The notes beneath the pieces were generated by a model. That model had not been told where the DNA came from, did no database searches, and saw only the letters and a list, made by a program, of their open reading frames with translations. A program made the position numbers and the translations under genes. DNA of 64,000 nt from Pseudoscleropodium purum (Eukaryota; Streptophyta; Bryopsida; Hypnales; Brachytheciaceae): NCBI GenBank assembly GCA_963969395.1, contig OZ017804.1, forward strand, positions 21,514,001-21,578,000. Direction: 5' to 3'. Below are positions 1 through 12,929 of this stretch, one piece after another. How positions within the stretch are numbered: position 1 is the first letter of the stretch; each line of letters opens with the position of its first letter.

Positions 1-1496
1 CTTATGCAATGAGAATTTTTTTTTGTTCAAAATCCAAATGGTGAAAAATTAGAGACAAAAATTTGGAACATTGGAAAAAATTTCAAGAACTTTGACTTGA
101 CAAGATTGTAAGATTATAGGGCTTGAAGTTAGAAAAAAACATTTTTTCTTGAAATCACCTTGTCAAAGCTAACAAAGTTTGTTAGTGCATCAAACGATTG
201 GTCTTTGGAGATTAAAGAAAGTAGACAAAGACTTAGATGGTGATTGGTGGAGATTCCCTTACCAACCTTTTTTTTGGTTAGTTCTAAATTTAAGAATGAT
301 GACTATGGTTTGTGTACCCTTTTTCTTCATCATCTAGCTAAAAAAGCAACTTCTTTTTCTTTTATTTGTTTGACTCTAACTCTCAAGCTACTCCACATCC
401 TCTTACTCTCTCTTTGTCATGCCCCTATCTCCTTGAGGTGCCCAAAGTGCCTTAGTAAGCAAGGAAGACCTTGGCGGTGATTCTCCAAACCTTGCAATAG
501 TTTAAGAAGGAAAAAATGAGAGACTTTTAAGCAAATAGTGTGCAATAGCGCCTACAATTTTAAAAAGATGGTAGTGTGTCATACATGCTTGAAAAGATCT
601 TTAGAAGAAATCTCTAATTGTCTAAAAATGTGTGATTTGGACTAATTGGCTAGAAGTTATGGCTATTCAAAGTTGGAGGTGTATTAATGACATTGGGACT
701 TTGAAGGGCTAGGAGTAAAGGGTCTCTACGAATCCTTCATGAAAGTATGGCATGTAGCATATCACTGGAAATATATGAATACAAGAAAGCTAAAATGACA
801 AACATTACAAAGATTTCAGATAGAAGTCAAAAGTTATGGCCAAGAGAAGGACTATGGTGAAGGTCTAATGCTTCTCCTAGTGAATCCAAATCTTTAGAGG
901 GCCATAATTTTCCAAGAATTTATTCAAATGGGACAAGTGAGAAGTCTATTGGCATTTACTCAACAAGTAGATATCCAAAATAATCTTGCATGTGAAATTT
1001 AGAGCCCCGGTTACAAAGATACACTGTTTGGAAGTTTAGAAGTTCAAATGGTGATACAATTTGGTGACTTTGGTTGGAAATGGGTAGTCCACCAAAATCC
1101 AAGAAGATTTGGGAAGTGTCTTTGACCCACAAGAGTAAGGTTTGCTGAATGCAACATAAGGTACTATAGGAAGGGTTGATCTCCCTCTTTACTCCCTTTT
1201 GAGCCTTGACGAATCTCGATGATTCAAGGTTGTTGATGTAACTTCACCACTACCTCCAAGGCACCATGGGGCATTTGTGTGTGTCATGTGGCACCAGTTG
1301 CGTGAAGTACACTCCTTGTTAGGCCACTCTCAATGTGTACCAAGTTGTAAGTTCCGATTAGTTTTGGTACAAAAAGTAGCACATACACAATGGACTAAGA
1401 TGGACTTAGATGGAACTCAAGGATAGTTAGGATCATGGTGTCCTAGCACATTGAGATGAAAAATCCACCCCATCTTACCAAGTAGCATATTTGATG
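1..1496. other. AT-rich stretch, no gene seen
   Basis: I see no recognisable protein, RNA gene or clear repeat boundary here. The short open frames are broken every few dozen codons and show no family motif. It may be old transposon-derived sequence, because decayed coding-like sequence begins directly downstream. Confidence 0.5.
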
Positions 1497-2450
1497 AAAT
1501 GGTTGAACCAACCAAAGGATTGATCACACAAGTCCAAGATGGACAAGATGTCAAAATGGTAGATATCATCCCTCTAAAAGGAAAAACTAGCACACTTGTA
1601 CATCAATAAGGATACAAGGTAATTGAGCAAATAGACTTGGATGACTTTATGAAGCCCAACCCCGCATCAGATAATTTCTGGGCCCAAAAACCAAATAGGT
1701 ATTTGTTGCACAATCTTTCACAAGTATGGTGGAACACATAGAGCTTTGAGAAGCTTCAAAAAGAATTCACGTTGCTAGAACTGTAGCTCTTGGATTTGGA
1801 AATCAAATTTATGTCCATCTAGCCAATCATTAGAAGAGTTTTGGGGGGTCCAGAAGCCTGTTTCGGGCCTGTTCCCTCGCAGTTGTTCCTTGTAGCGAGG
1901 GGAACAGCCCGTTGTCAGATTTTTTTTTCATAAAAAATAAAATAATTTTTTTTGTCTCCAAATGCAAAAAAAATAATAATTTTTTTTTTTTGGTGAATGA
2001 CGTGGCAGGGTCTCGGCTACATTAGACCTCTGCACCAAACCTGTTCCCTGTGTTTGCAGGCTATGATAACTCGCAAGCATCTAGAGGCCCCAAAAATCTT
2101 CTAATGAGTATACAAAGATTAGAATGGGGGGCATGTGATTATGCTAGATGCCTTGGGGGAAATCCTAGGATTATCAAACCTGCTTTTGCTGACATTTGGA
2201 GAAGGTCCACATTTAATCAAAGTGAATAAAAGGAGCATATTCACGAGACGGTGCAAAGTTATCTCAGATTGCATGTAAAAAAGACCCCAACATTTAGTTG
2301 GGAATTCATTTTATGGGCAAGCAAATGTGACAAGGAGAAAGAGGTCCATGAAATGACAATACTTACCTCGGTGAAGGTCATTGAAAAGCTATATGCCTTA
2401 AAGGTATCAATTGCAACTAGTACCGCCCCAAGGACATCATGAAATTGGCA
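1497..2450 (+). pseudogene. Decayed unrecognised ORF, possibly ORF1 of the downstream LINE
   Basis: From about 1497 one frame reads like coding sequence for about 90 codons (for example PLKGKTSTLVHQ and FWAQKPNRYLLHN) with only two stops (TAA near 1606, TAG near 1738). After a foldback insert (1827-2107) coding-like sequence resumes near 2110 and includes KKTPTFSWEFILWASKCDK. I recognise no domain. Its place just upstream of an endonuclease/RT remnant on the same strand fits ORF1 of a plant LINE, but no zinc knuckle or RRM is visible. It could equally be the end of another element. Confidence 0.3.
1827..2107. mobile_element. MITE-like element with about 19-bp terminal inverted repeats
   Basis: The left end CATTAGAAGAGTTTTGGGG (from 1828) is the inverse of the right end CCCCAAAAATCTTCTAATG (2088-2106), 18 of 19 matching. 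One further T/A pair extends each end. Inside is a second inverted pair around 1870-1908 (TGTTCCCTCGC against GCGAGGGGAACA) and a long T-rich run. It has no coding capacity. I cannot see a convincing target-site duplication, so the superfamily is unassigned. It interrupts a decayed coding frame, which supports insertion. Confidence 0.55.
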
Positions 2451-2659
2451 TCCTGGAAAGGTTAGGTGAAGGCAAAGAGCTTATTGATTTCTTGGGTGGA
2501 ACTCAATGTGATAGATGAGCAACTGGTGGGGTGGTCCCTAGGGTAGCAAGTGTCCTCCTATCAGGTGCGAAGAAAGTAGAAAATCTTAGCAATCATTCAA
2601 CCCTTAGGCCCCTATGAAAAAGCCCCAACGATACTCATAGTTGTCCCTAGCAACCTTGT

Positions 2660-3319
2660 AATGGAGCTCCTATTTATGGTGGCATCTCTCAACATGAGAG
2701 GGGCAGAGATAGGTTTGAAGGGTGCACAAAGACAGGTTCATATTTGAAAAATCTTTGAAAGGATGGATAAACCTCTAAATATTATTCTATTGCAAGAGCA
2801 TTGGATAGAAGCAGTCCACTATCAAAATAGAAGCAGGAGTTTTCCCTTCCCCTCGAGCACAAAGTGTGGAATCCGGCAATCAAACCTATTGGTGAGAGAG
2901 GCAGATGATGGGCATGTATGAGAATCCTGGTGGCCAAAAGATTAGTGTCACACATTATCGATGAAGGTATCATCATTGATGAGAGAGCCCAATACACATC
3001 GATTCAATTCAATGCAAGCTTCTCCATGACAATAATAAATGTCTATGTGTCATGCTCCTTCAATGAAAGGATTCATGTCTAGAACAAATTGGTGGAAAAG
3101 AATTTGTAGAGACAAAGCTTCCTGCTATTCGACAATTTTAACATGGTAGAGGCTGTGGAAGATAGACAAAGGAGTTCACGTTACTACACAACTCCAAACC
3201 ATCAAGAGCTAGTGGTATGGTCCCGGTTTTTGAATTTCTACAAACTAGAGGATACTTTCCACGTGGACAAAATAAAAAAAACATTAGAGAAAAGTTTCAC
3301 TTAGGACAACAATAGGAAA
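2660..3319 (+). pseudogene. LINE ORF2 endonuclease, N-terminal part
   Basis: The frame opens with LNMRGAEIGLKG and NIILLQEHW, matching the LNxRG and LLQE motifs of AP-type LINE endonucleases (strand order, then the catalytic Glu). Further on it reads LLFDNFNMVEAVEDRQ, in the place of the GDFN motif. It ends with FT-stop-DNNRKG, where families have FTWxN, so TAG probably replaced Trp. The enzyme nicks target DNA to prime reverse transcription. Several stops lie between these motifs. The rest of the domain lies beyond an insert, at 6270. Confidence 0.6.
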
Positions 3320-6265
3320 GGCGTTTGTAGTCCAATTGTAAATTTACTTTTTGCTCAATTGGTAGTCTTATTGGTAGATTACAATCTTTATCAATTGGGA
3401 GCGTAATAGTGAGGCTATACTAGGTAGTTTACCGATTGGAAACAATATTGTGTATAGTATAGATCTAAATAGGTATTTAGAAATCAATTGGTGGATTCAG
3501 ATCGGTGTTGGCTGGATACTTAGGCTCAATTTCTTTCCAATTGTGTTTAGTCTTTGTTGCAATGTCATAGAAGCTCCTTCCAATCGTTGGAAGTAAAAAC
3601 AATCGTATTGTGTTTTTGTGCTTGTGATTAATGTCGCAGCACAGGGCAGGTAAATTCCCCATTATACTCACAAAAATCGCTCTAGAGTATAACTAAGTGA
3701 CTCTAAAGATCGAACCCACGAGATCCTGTGAAGTATCTAGCTCTATTAAGCAATTAAGCTCAGTCAATATCCCAATCTTACTTTCCGGTCCTAGATCTAG
3801 AACCAGAAATACCACCACACCGGATAACTATAGACCGGATTACTCCTTCTTCCGATTCTACTAACTATTCGGTCTGTGCAAATATCCAAATCCCAGGATC
3901 TTACAACTTCCGGTCCTGGAAATCCGTCCTGACCAATCCGGTCCGGATGGTCATCATGTATCCGTAATCCTATCCGGTTTGGTTTTGCCTCTGTTTCACC
4001 ATCAGAGGGGTCGCCGCTTATATTTGAGAGTGGTAGGCCCACCACTCCTTCCGTGACTTATAGTGGCTGAAGACCCACTGTCCTACTTCCTAAACTCCTA
4101 AGCTAATCCGGATCCGGTTTGGTCCTTCACAACAACCCAGATAGCAATCCGGGTTGTAGGTCATACAAAGACCCCACACTCGACCCTCTCATACTACAAC
4201 GACCTTGATGCTACTTCCGATCCGTGCGAAGATAGGTGGTTACAAGTGTACCCGTCCGTTCCAACATCAACTAAAGTTCTTCCGTTTACCCATACGGGTG
4301 GTGAGACCTCACAGGAGATCGGACACTCGACCTGATTTCCCACCCAGGAGTTCTAGCGCAGCTAAGGAATCCCTCCCTACCCGCCTAGCCTAACAACGGC
4401 TTTCTCACCCGGAACCTGGAACTCTAGAAGTGCTGAGGAACTAAGTTCACTCCCAACTCTTAGGTACCTACTCACATGCACATAGAATCGGAAAAGAAAA
4501 CACCAAGGGGAGAAATCACTTACAAATCGGCTCACACCATCCTAACTCCACATCATACGACCATGTCGCGCTGGAGAGAGACACACAATGAGGAGAAGAG
4601 AAAGGCACAAGAGATTTGCAAAATGAAGACTCCCAGTTCCCATCGCAAGAACCGATTTATATACAAAGGGAAAAAACCCTAAAAGTACAAAGCGGAGCGG
4701 AAAACCCGTGGGGGTCCGCCGCCACCCTAATTCAACTTCCGGTCTAACCTAATACTGTTGAGCCGGATCCCGATCCGGATCCGCTCCTACTCCTAACTCA
4801 AATCAAAATCCTATCTACTCTACAACCCTAGATCCTACTGTCGGGCTTTTGCTCTGCGGATCCAGCTGCTCAAAGACTTCACTCAAGTTCCGGTTCCGTT
4901 CCCCCTCCCCAGGGTTAGGAACCGGAGTGCCTTTGTTGGATCCGGGTGAAGACTCCAGGTCGATTGTCCTACCCGGTCTCGTGCCCGGAGTCTCAGTCCG
5001 TGCAGACTTCTTGGACTCGGGAGTCCAATCCTTCCCACCCTTCGGAACGGACGCATCCGGAAAGGAATCCGGTTCACCCATAATCCGGTCCTAGACCTAA
5101 TCTGTGTTGCATTCCGTTTCCGTCGATAGTTACTCCTGATCGGATTAGATCTAAGAGGCCCACTACTTCATGTTCTGTGCTAGTTTTGAGTTTTCCTTCT
5201 TCACCTAATCGGATCCGGCTCCCTAATGGCTAGTTTCCGTTCCTATTTTGGTGCATGCTAAGAAAATCAAAATTTTAACCTGCGACAATTAATATAGTGA
5301 AAAGTTCTCAATTGTGTGTTATGTGTGGAGTTGTGTGTGCTATGTGTATGTTTAATATATGTTGTGTTCGTGGGTGTTTGACAATTGGAAGTGAAGGAGA
5401 AACTAAGTGGATTGTAATTGAGTAAATTGATTGTTGAAGAAATTGTGTGAGTGTGATTGAATGAATTGTAAAAGAGTGAAACTGATTGTTGAATCAGATT
5501 ATATTATGTGATGAGATTGTATGGGAAATATATTGATGATGAGAATGAGCAATTGAAAGAAATCACATAAATAAAATTGAATTGAAATTGGAAATTAATT
5601 GAAGCAAATCAATTGGAAGAAATTGAAGCATCTATTGAGTGATCGTGAGAATAGAATCAATCAAAGAATTTAGAGCATTAATATCATTTGGGAAGATTGT
5701 ATTGAGAGAATTGTGAAGAATTATTGAGTAATATAAACCGATTGTGATGGACTATGTAAGAATTATAAATCTGATTATTGAAGAGATTGAATGAATGACC
5801 AATTGGAATTTATTGAGAAAATTAAATCTGTGATAAGAATAACATTAAAGGAAGAAGCAATTGGGAGTACAAGAGGATACTACGAATGTAAAAGACCTAT
5901 CAGGAAAGATTACTGGAAGCCAGTTGTTGTGGTGTTGTTGGAATAAAGATCGATTGGATTTAAAGAAATAAATTTGGTGATTAAAGATTGGGGTAAAAGC
6001 AATTGGAAAAAGAAACATTGGAAAAAAGCTTGAAGAATTAAAAGCATGGAATACAATTGTGATAAGTAGTTCTACAACTATAGATTATTGGTACATAATA
6101 GGGAATTGTATAATTCACAATCTTGCAATTGATAAATCTATATGATAAACTCTAGAATTCCGAATTGATGTAAAATTACCTCCTAGAGTTCAAACTCAAC
6201 CTATAGGTGGATTTTATTGAAATAGAAATTGATTTAAAAATCTGTCTATATTGTTGGATGTATAT
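3320..6265 (-). mobile_element. Insert in the LINE, unidentified; possible LTR-type sequence on the - strand
   Basis: LINE endonuclease sequence stops near 3319 and resumes near 6265, so this 2.9 kb is inserted. The middle (3780-5250) is GC-richer, with many CCGGATCCGG-like words. On the minus strand a TATATAAA box (about 4655-4667) precedes a pyrimidine-rich leader, as in plant LTR promoters. The right part is purine-rich, with recurring CAATTG. I see no gag, protease, RT or integrase motif and no clear LTR pair. A solo LTR or a non-autonomous retroelement is possible; the class is unproven. Confidence 0.35.
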
Positions 6266-7002
6266 GTGCAATGATTGATAGGGTTTACTTGTCCATCCAG
6301 CTCTGTACTAAAGGGGGCTTGCTCACGATCCACCCACACATGAAGGTTTTCGACCATGCACCTATAACTCTACAGTTGTTCCCACAATCAAAACCAGTGT
6401 GGCAGAGGAGATTCATGTCAATTGAAATCTTATAAAACAAGGGAGCTTAGACCAAATTGATAAATGCCTTTTATGAAGGGGGGACGCCCGAGAAGGGGAC
6501 GTCTTGGTAGGTATGGATGGAAAAGGCACATGATAGGGCCCTTGCCAAGGCCAAAAAAATAAGTTGGGAGCTTCGCACCACGCATTACAAGGCGGAATAC
6601 AAAGCATTAGTGGAAATTGAGAAGGCTCAACTGCAACTTGCAATACATCTACGGGACAAGCTCACAACGAGGAGCCTTGAGGAGGCAAAAACAATGCTCC
6701 AGCTAATAACGTTGGAGATACTAGATACACAATATCTCTAAGTCTTAGCAAGATGACTTAAAAATGGAGACAAATGTTCCAAAGAATTTTTTCAGGTCTA
6801 CCAAGACGCTCACAAGTTTACACTTATTGCCTAGCTAGTAGTGGATGGGACAGTGCTCCAAAAGCAACAAGACAAAGCGAAGGTGGTGATGGCCTTTTAC
6901 GGCAAACTATACATTGAAGAAGTAGAGTCACTGGAGACACTTGCAGCACGTAGACAAATCTTAGAAAGTGTGAGCGCTTTTTTACCTACCCTTGGTAAAC
7001 AA
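6266..7002 (+). pseudogene. LINE ORF2 endonuclease C-terminus and linker
   Basis: It resumes with IDRVYLSIQ and FDHAPITLQL, which match the DRxYxS and SDHxPI motifs that end the AP-type endonuclease domain. A lysine- and glutamate-rich helical linker follows (6517-6741). Then come NGDKCSKEFFQVYQ and KVVMAFYGKLY, the usual segment just before the RT domain in plant LINEs. Stops at several points show it is inactive. The sequence breaks off after FLPTLGKQ, where a second insert begins. Confidence 0.6.
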
Positions 7003-10000
7003 GCAACCACAACCAAGTTCTTGGTTTTTGTTGATTTTTATTCTATGGGTGTCCTAATGTTGGTCCATTGTGCCTTCTAAGCAATGGATCTTCTTTTACT
7101 TCCTACATATTCTTATATTAAAATTGAACTCCAAAGAAGCCTAGTTTTATTGTAACTAATTTCACAATTAGTTCAAGATTAAGGTCACAATAGTTTCTAA
7201 ATAAAAGTGATGATAGTCTAAATTTAGTTACTTGAGGTGATAGGACATCTCATGACATTTTCAAAAACATAAGACTTACAAGATTTGGAGCTTCCTACAC
7301 GAAGTTATGGAGAGATGAAGTTTGAGCTTTTAGCAGCTTTCAAAACTTCATCCAACCTTTTCAACACCTTCCCTAATTCAAATGCCTCCAAAATTTAGAC
7401 CCTAGCTTTATACTTCTAACTAATCCTCATACCCTGAAATTAGATTCACTTAGATGATTTCTACTAAACTTCTTCCATTCCTTGTTCCAAATTTCATCCT
7501 TCTCTAACTATTGAAGTTTTGAGACTTTCCGTGAAGTTGACATTATTTTGAATCCTCCTAAGCTTCTTCTATCTCATACTACTCTAATTCTTTTACTTGG
7601 TTGTCTTCAAAAGATTCTAATTTATTTCCTTCATTACTTCTAAGGATTGGAGCTTCTTTTGTTAAGTTATTATTTTTAGACTTTTGACTTTGGTTTTTTG
7701 TTGGGTTTAAGATTAGTTTTCCAATTTGCTAAAGAACTTTAAGTTTAAACTTTCCAAGTGAGAATTATGGGTGGATGAAATTTGACTGCTAATTGGTGCT
7801 TTGAACTTCATTTATGATTTTCTACCACTCTACATTTCACAATCAACTTTTACTTCTATTTTTGACTTCTAAGTGTTTAACTCTATCTAACTTACTTATC
7901 TTGTTCCTCTTGGATGAAAATTGGTTAAGTTCATCCAATATGACCTTCAAACTTCATCCTCTTCTATCTTCCCCGTTTTAACTCCAAATTCTACGTGTAA
8001 TACGGTTTTGGAAATCTACAACTATGCTTTACAACTCTAACTACCTGATTCTTGAAAGAAATCTAGTCTAGACCCTCTGAATTGACTTGGTAATTCGGTC
8101 CTCTTTCATAAAATCCCACTTTTGATAATTGAGAAGGAAGTGTTGTAATTAGAAGTTTACCTCGAAATTGGCATCGTTGTGGAGGTAGTCATACATTCCT
8201 TTGAATTCTCCATCATTTGCCATGGTTGAAGCCGTGTGTGTATTTGTGCTTCAAGAGGGCTTTTGATATAAGTTTGTCAATTTGAACTTCTTCCTTTTCT
8301 TTATCTCCTATGTCTTCTTTTCCCCTTCTAACACTATTCCCCTTCAATTATTTGTTTATCCTAAGAATTGACTCCTTTTGGAATAAATAATTGAATTCCA
8401 ATTCCAAATAATTTTGACCTTTGGACTTCTTATCTCTTTGCTTGGTCAATTATTATCTAATCCTAATTCTAATGGTTCAACTTGTTTCCTACAATTTCCT
8501 TTTAATCTTATCCCTTCCTCATCTAATTTTCAAATTCCTCTTCACATCCTCAATCCCCACTTGTATCACTCATTCTTCTCCTTCACTCTAGCATTAGTGA
8601 GTTCTAAGTCTCCTACCTCTTCAATGTCAACTTGAGAGTTTTTGCTACTTTGAAAGACTTCTAATTATTTGTTTATATTCTACTCCCCTAATCTCTCTTC
8701 TACTTGACTTCCTACTTTGAATTTATGCAACTCTTCTACTTTCCAAAGTTTAGCTTAGTTTAGAAGAGTCTTTTGTTTATATTAAAGAAAGGTTTGTCAA
8801 TCAATTTTTTGGCAAATTTTGGAACTAGTTATCGGGTCATTCGGGTGGGGCAAGTCCAGAGAGCTAGTAGTCTAGAGCCAACAGTCGGAACCACCCTCCC
8901 CATGGTTATCAGATTCCCTTCTCATGGCAATAGGTGCGCTTTGTATGGCAATCCACGATGGGACAAACCCCTCTCCATACTGACATGGACGTATCTCGAG
9001 CACGCATAGCATGACACATGGCAGCTTGGGGTTGGTTGGACCCCTCTTTGGTTCTTAGTTCGGATTTCTTTGGCCAAAGCAATCTTTGAAGGGATCCCAA
9101 TGTCCCTAAAAGCAATCTTAAAAAGTAGTGACAATGGACTTTAAAATGCTCCAAAAAAATACAATTTTGGCAACATGGCCTAAAATGACCAAAATCCAAC
9201 TAAATGGATTCAAATGTGTAAAGTGAGCCAAAATGTGGCTACAAGGGGTATTTTTGAGAGGAAAATGAGCCTCCTTATATACATTTCCAAGGTCATCATC
9301 TCCTCCCAATTCCTATATAGTAACCTTATCAATTAGGATTTTCATCCTAATCCTTTCAATTTTCAACTTCTACACCGGTCTAAACTTCTAACTTTTAGGG
9401 AAATACACTAAATGGAAAATGGATTGCGCCAATGGCTTCAAAATGCCATTTTTAATTTCAAGAACCCCCTCTCCTTTTCCCAACTTCAAAATCCTAAAGA
9501 ATCTTAGCGGTGACTAGAACCCCCAAATGGATAAAAACCAAATTTTAGAGTTTTCAATTTTTGACAAAAGTGACTAACCTAGGCTCTTCGGTAGGTTCAA
9601 TGGAGTAGAAAAGACCCTAAGTTTGTTTTATTCCGATGTCGTGTGCTCCTAATACACCGGTCAACTCCATTAATACTTGGTCTTGGGCCCAAAGGATCTT
9701 GCTACTTTTGACATTTTCCACTATCGGAATGTCACGAAACTTGTTGGAGAGCTTTATAAACATAAAAGAAGCTATAATAATTTTTAGTGAGATTTTTCTA
9801 CACTCACGGTAATTTCCACAATTTTACTACATTGGATTCAGGTAGTTTACTACTCAGAAAAAATCTAGAATGATAAAAAAAACTAGGACTTTGAGGGGAA
9901 CCTCTCATGAAATTACTCAAGAATTATGCAAGTTTACAATTTTACCTTGCGTCTGTGGAAAAGGAGAACAAATCCCCCTAATACCTTTAACTTCTAGTGA

Positions 10001-10554
10001 AATAAGGAATCTTCTACGAAAAAGGGAATCTTGGCAAAGTGATGGCTTTGTTGGCCTCCAAGCATGACTCTTACTTTGAATCATCATACTTAGGTCGTAA
10101 ATGCCCTTCAATGCTCTAGTTTGAGTTTCTTCACCTATAGACTAACAATTAGGGTTTCTATTGTTTCATCGATGGAATGGGGAAACTAAAACCTATCACG
10201 GAAAATCTATACTAGGGTCCTTACAAGATTCCCTCAAACCAGTTTTAGCCAATTTGTGTCTCAATGCACAAGTAGGTATAGATAATCGGGTAGTTTCTAC
10301 TAAACACACTTACTATGTACAAAATGTAGGTTTCTACCCTATCTACATGCGGGTTTCTGTTGTATATGTATAAAACTAGGCATAAAGTGACTAGTGAGCG
10401 TATTGATATGTGCAAAACAGGTTTTTGTCCAACAGGCATTCTCAGTCTTTTCTCACCTAAAACCACACTCAAAACTATAGGAATAAAAATAAATAAAGAG
10501 TAAGTCCCAGGTGACGAAACTGGGACTCACAAAGTGTACTGAGTATTGTCACCA
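7003..10554. mobile_element. Second insert in the LINE, unidentified
   Basis: Unrelated AT-rich DNA sits between the LINE linker and RT. Pyrimidines dominate the + strand from 7090 to 8770. A GC-richer patch spans 8820-9080 and another lies around 9590-9760. The right edge carries a perfect short palindrome, GTCCCAG-n9-CTGGGAC (10505-10527). I found no transposase, RT or gag motif and no clear long terminal repeats. Boundaries are approximate and rest on where LINE sequence stops and restarts. Confidence 0.4.
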
Positions 10555-11960
10555 AATCAGTCCTTCAACTCTACAATCTCCTACCAAGAGCTCCAAGAGG
10601 CAATACGAGACTTGTCCACAAATCACGTAGCAAGAATAGATGGGATCTCGATAGAATTTTTGAAGTCTTGCATTAAATTGTTATATGACGCATTGCTGGC
10701 AATAATTTAAGAGATCTTGGACTCCAGAGAGCTTATGAAAAGTTACAATAGCAGGTGTGATTACATTAATTTTCAAAGGAAGTAATTCAACTATTCAAGC
10801 ATCATTTCCAACTTTAGTTTGATTACAATGTTCATCTTGTTTTATAAACTAATGGTAAAGGTGCTTGCTAACCTCCTCAAGCAACTTCTCCCGAAGGTGG
10901 TCCACCCCAACCAAATGGGATTTGTGCCCGGAAAGTATATTATAGACAATGTGTTCATGGTGCAAGAGGCCATGAAGTATGCCAAGGAAACAAAGCAAGA
11001 CCTTGTAGTGCTCCTATTAGACTTCGAAAAAGTCTGACCACATATTGTGGTCCTTTATAAAATAAATGTTGGAGTACCTAGGATTCTATAAGGGCTTCAT
11101 TTGGAGGGTGATGGCCCTATATTGTAATGTGTCATCTTCATTGCTAGTCAGCGGAGTAGTCGGGGAGGACTTCGACTTTTCTTGGTCAGTTCGACAAGAC
11201 TGTCTTCTAGCTCTTTTTTCTTTTTGTGGTAATCATCGACTCACTCAATTATATGCTCACAAACCCAAGATACAATCTTTGGGGGCTAAGGGTCTTGGGA
11301 GGATCGGAAGTCCTAGATATCAAATTTGCTGACAATACGACACTGTTTTTGCAAGGAGCGGGGAGGAACCTTCAATAGTGAACTAGAATAAGATGTTTTC
11401 TCTCACTTTTTTTGCCAAGGCTCTAGCTCAAAGATGAACTAGAATAAGACGTTTGCCATTTGGGCCTTGAATGCTAACAAAACCTTTTAGTGGGGTGAGG
11501 ATTTGGAGATCATATGGGTTCCAAAAGGGCCGAGGTTCATTATTTGGGTTCATTGATCGACTTTCGTCATCTCCAAGATGCGAACATGGCCCCCCTCATC
11601 ACTTTGATTCAAGAAAAGCTCTAAATATGGACTGTCAAGACTATATCACAAGGAGGTCGAGTTATCATCATAAACCAAGTCTTGTTGGCTATCTATTGGT
11701 ACATGGCTGCTTGTTGCAGGCTATCTCCTATAAGATGCGACATCTTTAGGGGATTGATGATCCAATACTTGTGGAAAAAAAAGGCAAAGGAAAAATGCTC
11801 AGCTTGCGTCAAGTGAAATGCATGCTTGAATTGACACTCAAAGGGAAGTATTAGCCTACTCGATTGCTTTCTACAAATACAAGCCATGCTCGCCAAATTG
11901 GTAGTACGTGGGTTGTCCCTAGGGAAAGTACCATGGAAAATTCTTGTGCAGTTCATAATC
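10555..11960 (+). pseudogene. LINE ORF2 reverse transcriptase
   Basis: Recognisable RT blocks in order are SYQELQEAIRDL with ARIDGISIEFLK (the 'KAPGxDGxxxEFxK' block), then YKLMVKVLANLLKQLLP and HPNQMGFVPGKYIIDNVFM (10840-10960, the 'QxAFVPGRxIxDN' motif). Next are VVLLLDFEKV (LDxxKAYD, truncated by a stop) and SLLVSGVVGE...VRQDCLL (the 'GLRQGDPLSP' motif, degraded). The catalytic FADD motif is not intact. Frame changes occur near 11040 and 11335. The family copies element RNA into DNA at the nicked target; this copy cannot. Confidence 0.8.
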
Positions 11961-12650
11961 GAGTCGGGATGCCTCTAGGGGACACTAAGTGGTTCCCTTC
12001 ACTCTACTAGCTTTTCGTAAGCAAAGGGCTGAAAAAAGTGGGATTCTCCCCAATTACGGATGCGTGCATCAAAGCATTTCTATTGATAAGGATAGGCCTC
12101 ATTAAAAAAAACTAGTTAGCAACATCTTCAGACAACCATTGTTTGAAAACCCGCAAATTCTTGAAGCTGATGAAGTGCCACTAGGAAAGGGGCCAAATGT
12201 AGGGCTTCACCTTTAGGCAAAGGCCGGCATTAACCAAGTGAAGGACATATGGAACAGATTCACTTACAACTGGTGATCATTGGAGGAAATCTAGCACAAA
12301 CTCCCGCAAAGAGGAGCAATGACAAAATAGGGGAGAAAATGGAGGCTAATGATCATCTCTCGCATATTGTGGAATCCAAGAGCCTTTTCCAATAGGAAAA
12401 AAACAACATAGCTTTTTTTCCTAGGACTAAAAACTTTTATTTCCACACAACTCAGGAGGGGGGGTCTAAAGGCAGCATAAAGGCTCCCCTGGAATCTTGA
12501 TAGCGGCCAGTTGACCCAAGACACCAAAAACTTTAGTTTACCCAATTCTGATCTCAAACTCACTAGGGTGATCATTTGGGACGCCAACTTCATATTCTTT
12601 AGAAAATACAACCCAGAAGAGATTCTGAGAAGCTCAAGCTTGGAATAGGC
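11961..12650 (+). pseudogene. LINE ORF2 region between RT and zinc-binding domain, heavily decayed
   Basis: Short coding-like stretches on the + strand continue here, such as VKDIWNRFTYNW near 12240, interrupted by stops in all frames. It lies between the RT block and the zinc-binding block of the same LINE, so it is assigned by position. No catalytic motif is visible. It ends at the hAT-type insertion. Confidence 0.45.
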
Positions 12651-12908
12651 CAGGGTTGACGAATCTCTACGTCCGCCCAAAAAAGGCGTCCGTAACCCGG
12701 ACGTCCGTCCACATGGACGCCAGCGAACGCAGCGTCCCTCCTGTTGTCGGAAGGCGGACGGACGGGGCGGGGCGGACAGTGCAACGGGGCGAACGGGCAG
12801 ACGAGGGTGGACAGACGGGGCGGACGGCGTCCGCGAATGTCAACGGACGTTGCGGACACAACGTCTACGTCCGGTTGTCCCGAATGTCCGATCGTCCTAT
12901 CAACCCTA
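12651..12908 (+). mobile_element. Short non-autonomous hAT-type element (258 bp)
   Basis: The left end is CAGGGTTGACGAATCTC and the right end is GTCCTATCAACCCTA. The inverted repeats match over (C/T)AGGGTTGA. The flanking 8 bp are GAATAGGC and GTATAGGC, a 7/8 match typical of an aged hAT target duplication. The interior is a GC-rich array of GGACG/CGTCC words, in sharp contrast to the AT-rich surroundings, and it generates long but meaningless open frames on both strands. Its ends match 49744-50061 and, in inverse orientation, 58378-58691. The transposase relative at 50429-53783 is a candidate source of mobilisation. Confidence 0.85.
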
Positions 12909-12929
12909 GTATAGGCCGCAAGGGATGAA

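Noticed and set aside
4815..5094. Overlapping 60-90 aa frames in the GC-richer insert
   Set aside because: They overlap on both strands in a patch of CCGGATCC-like words, with no motif. More likely a non-coding LTR-like region.
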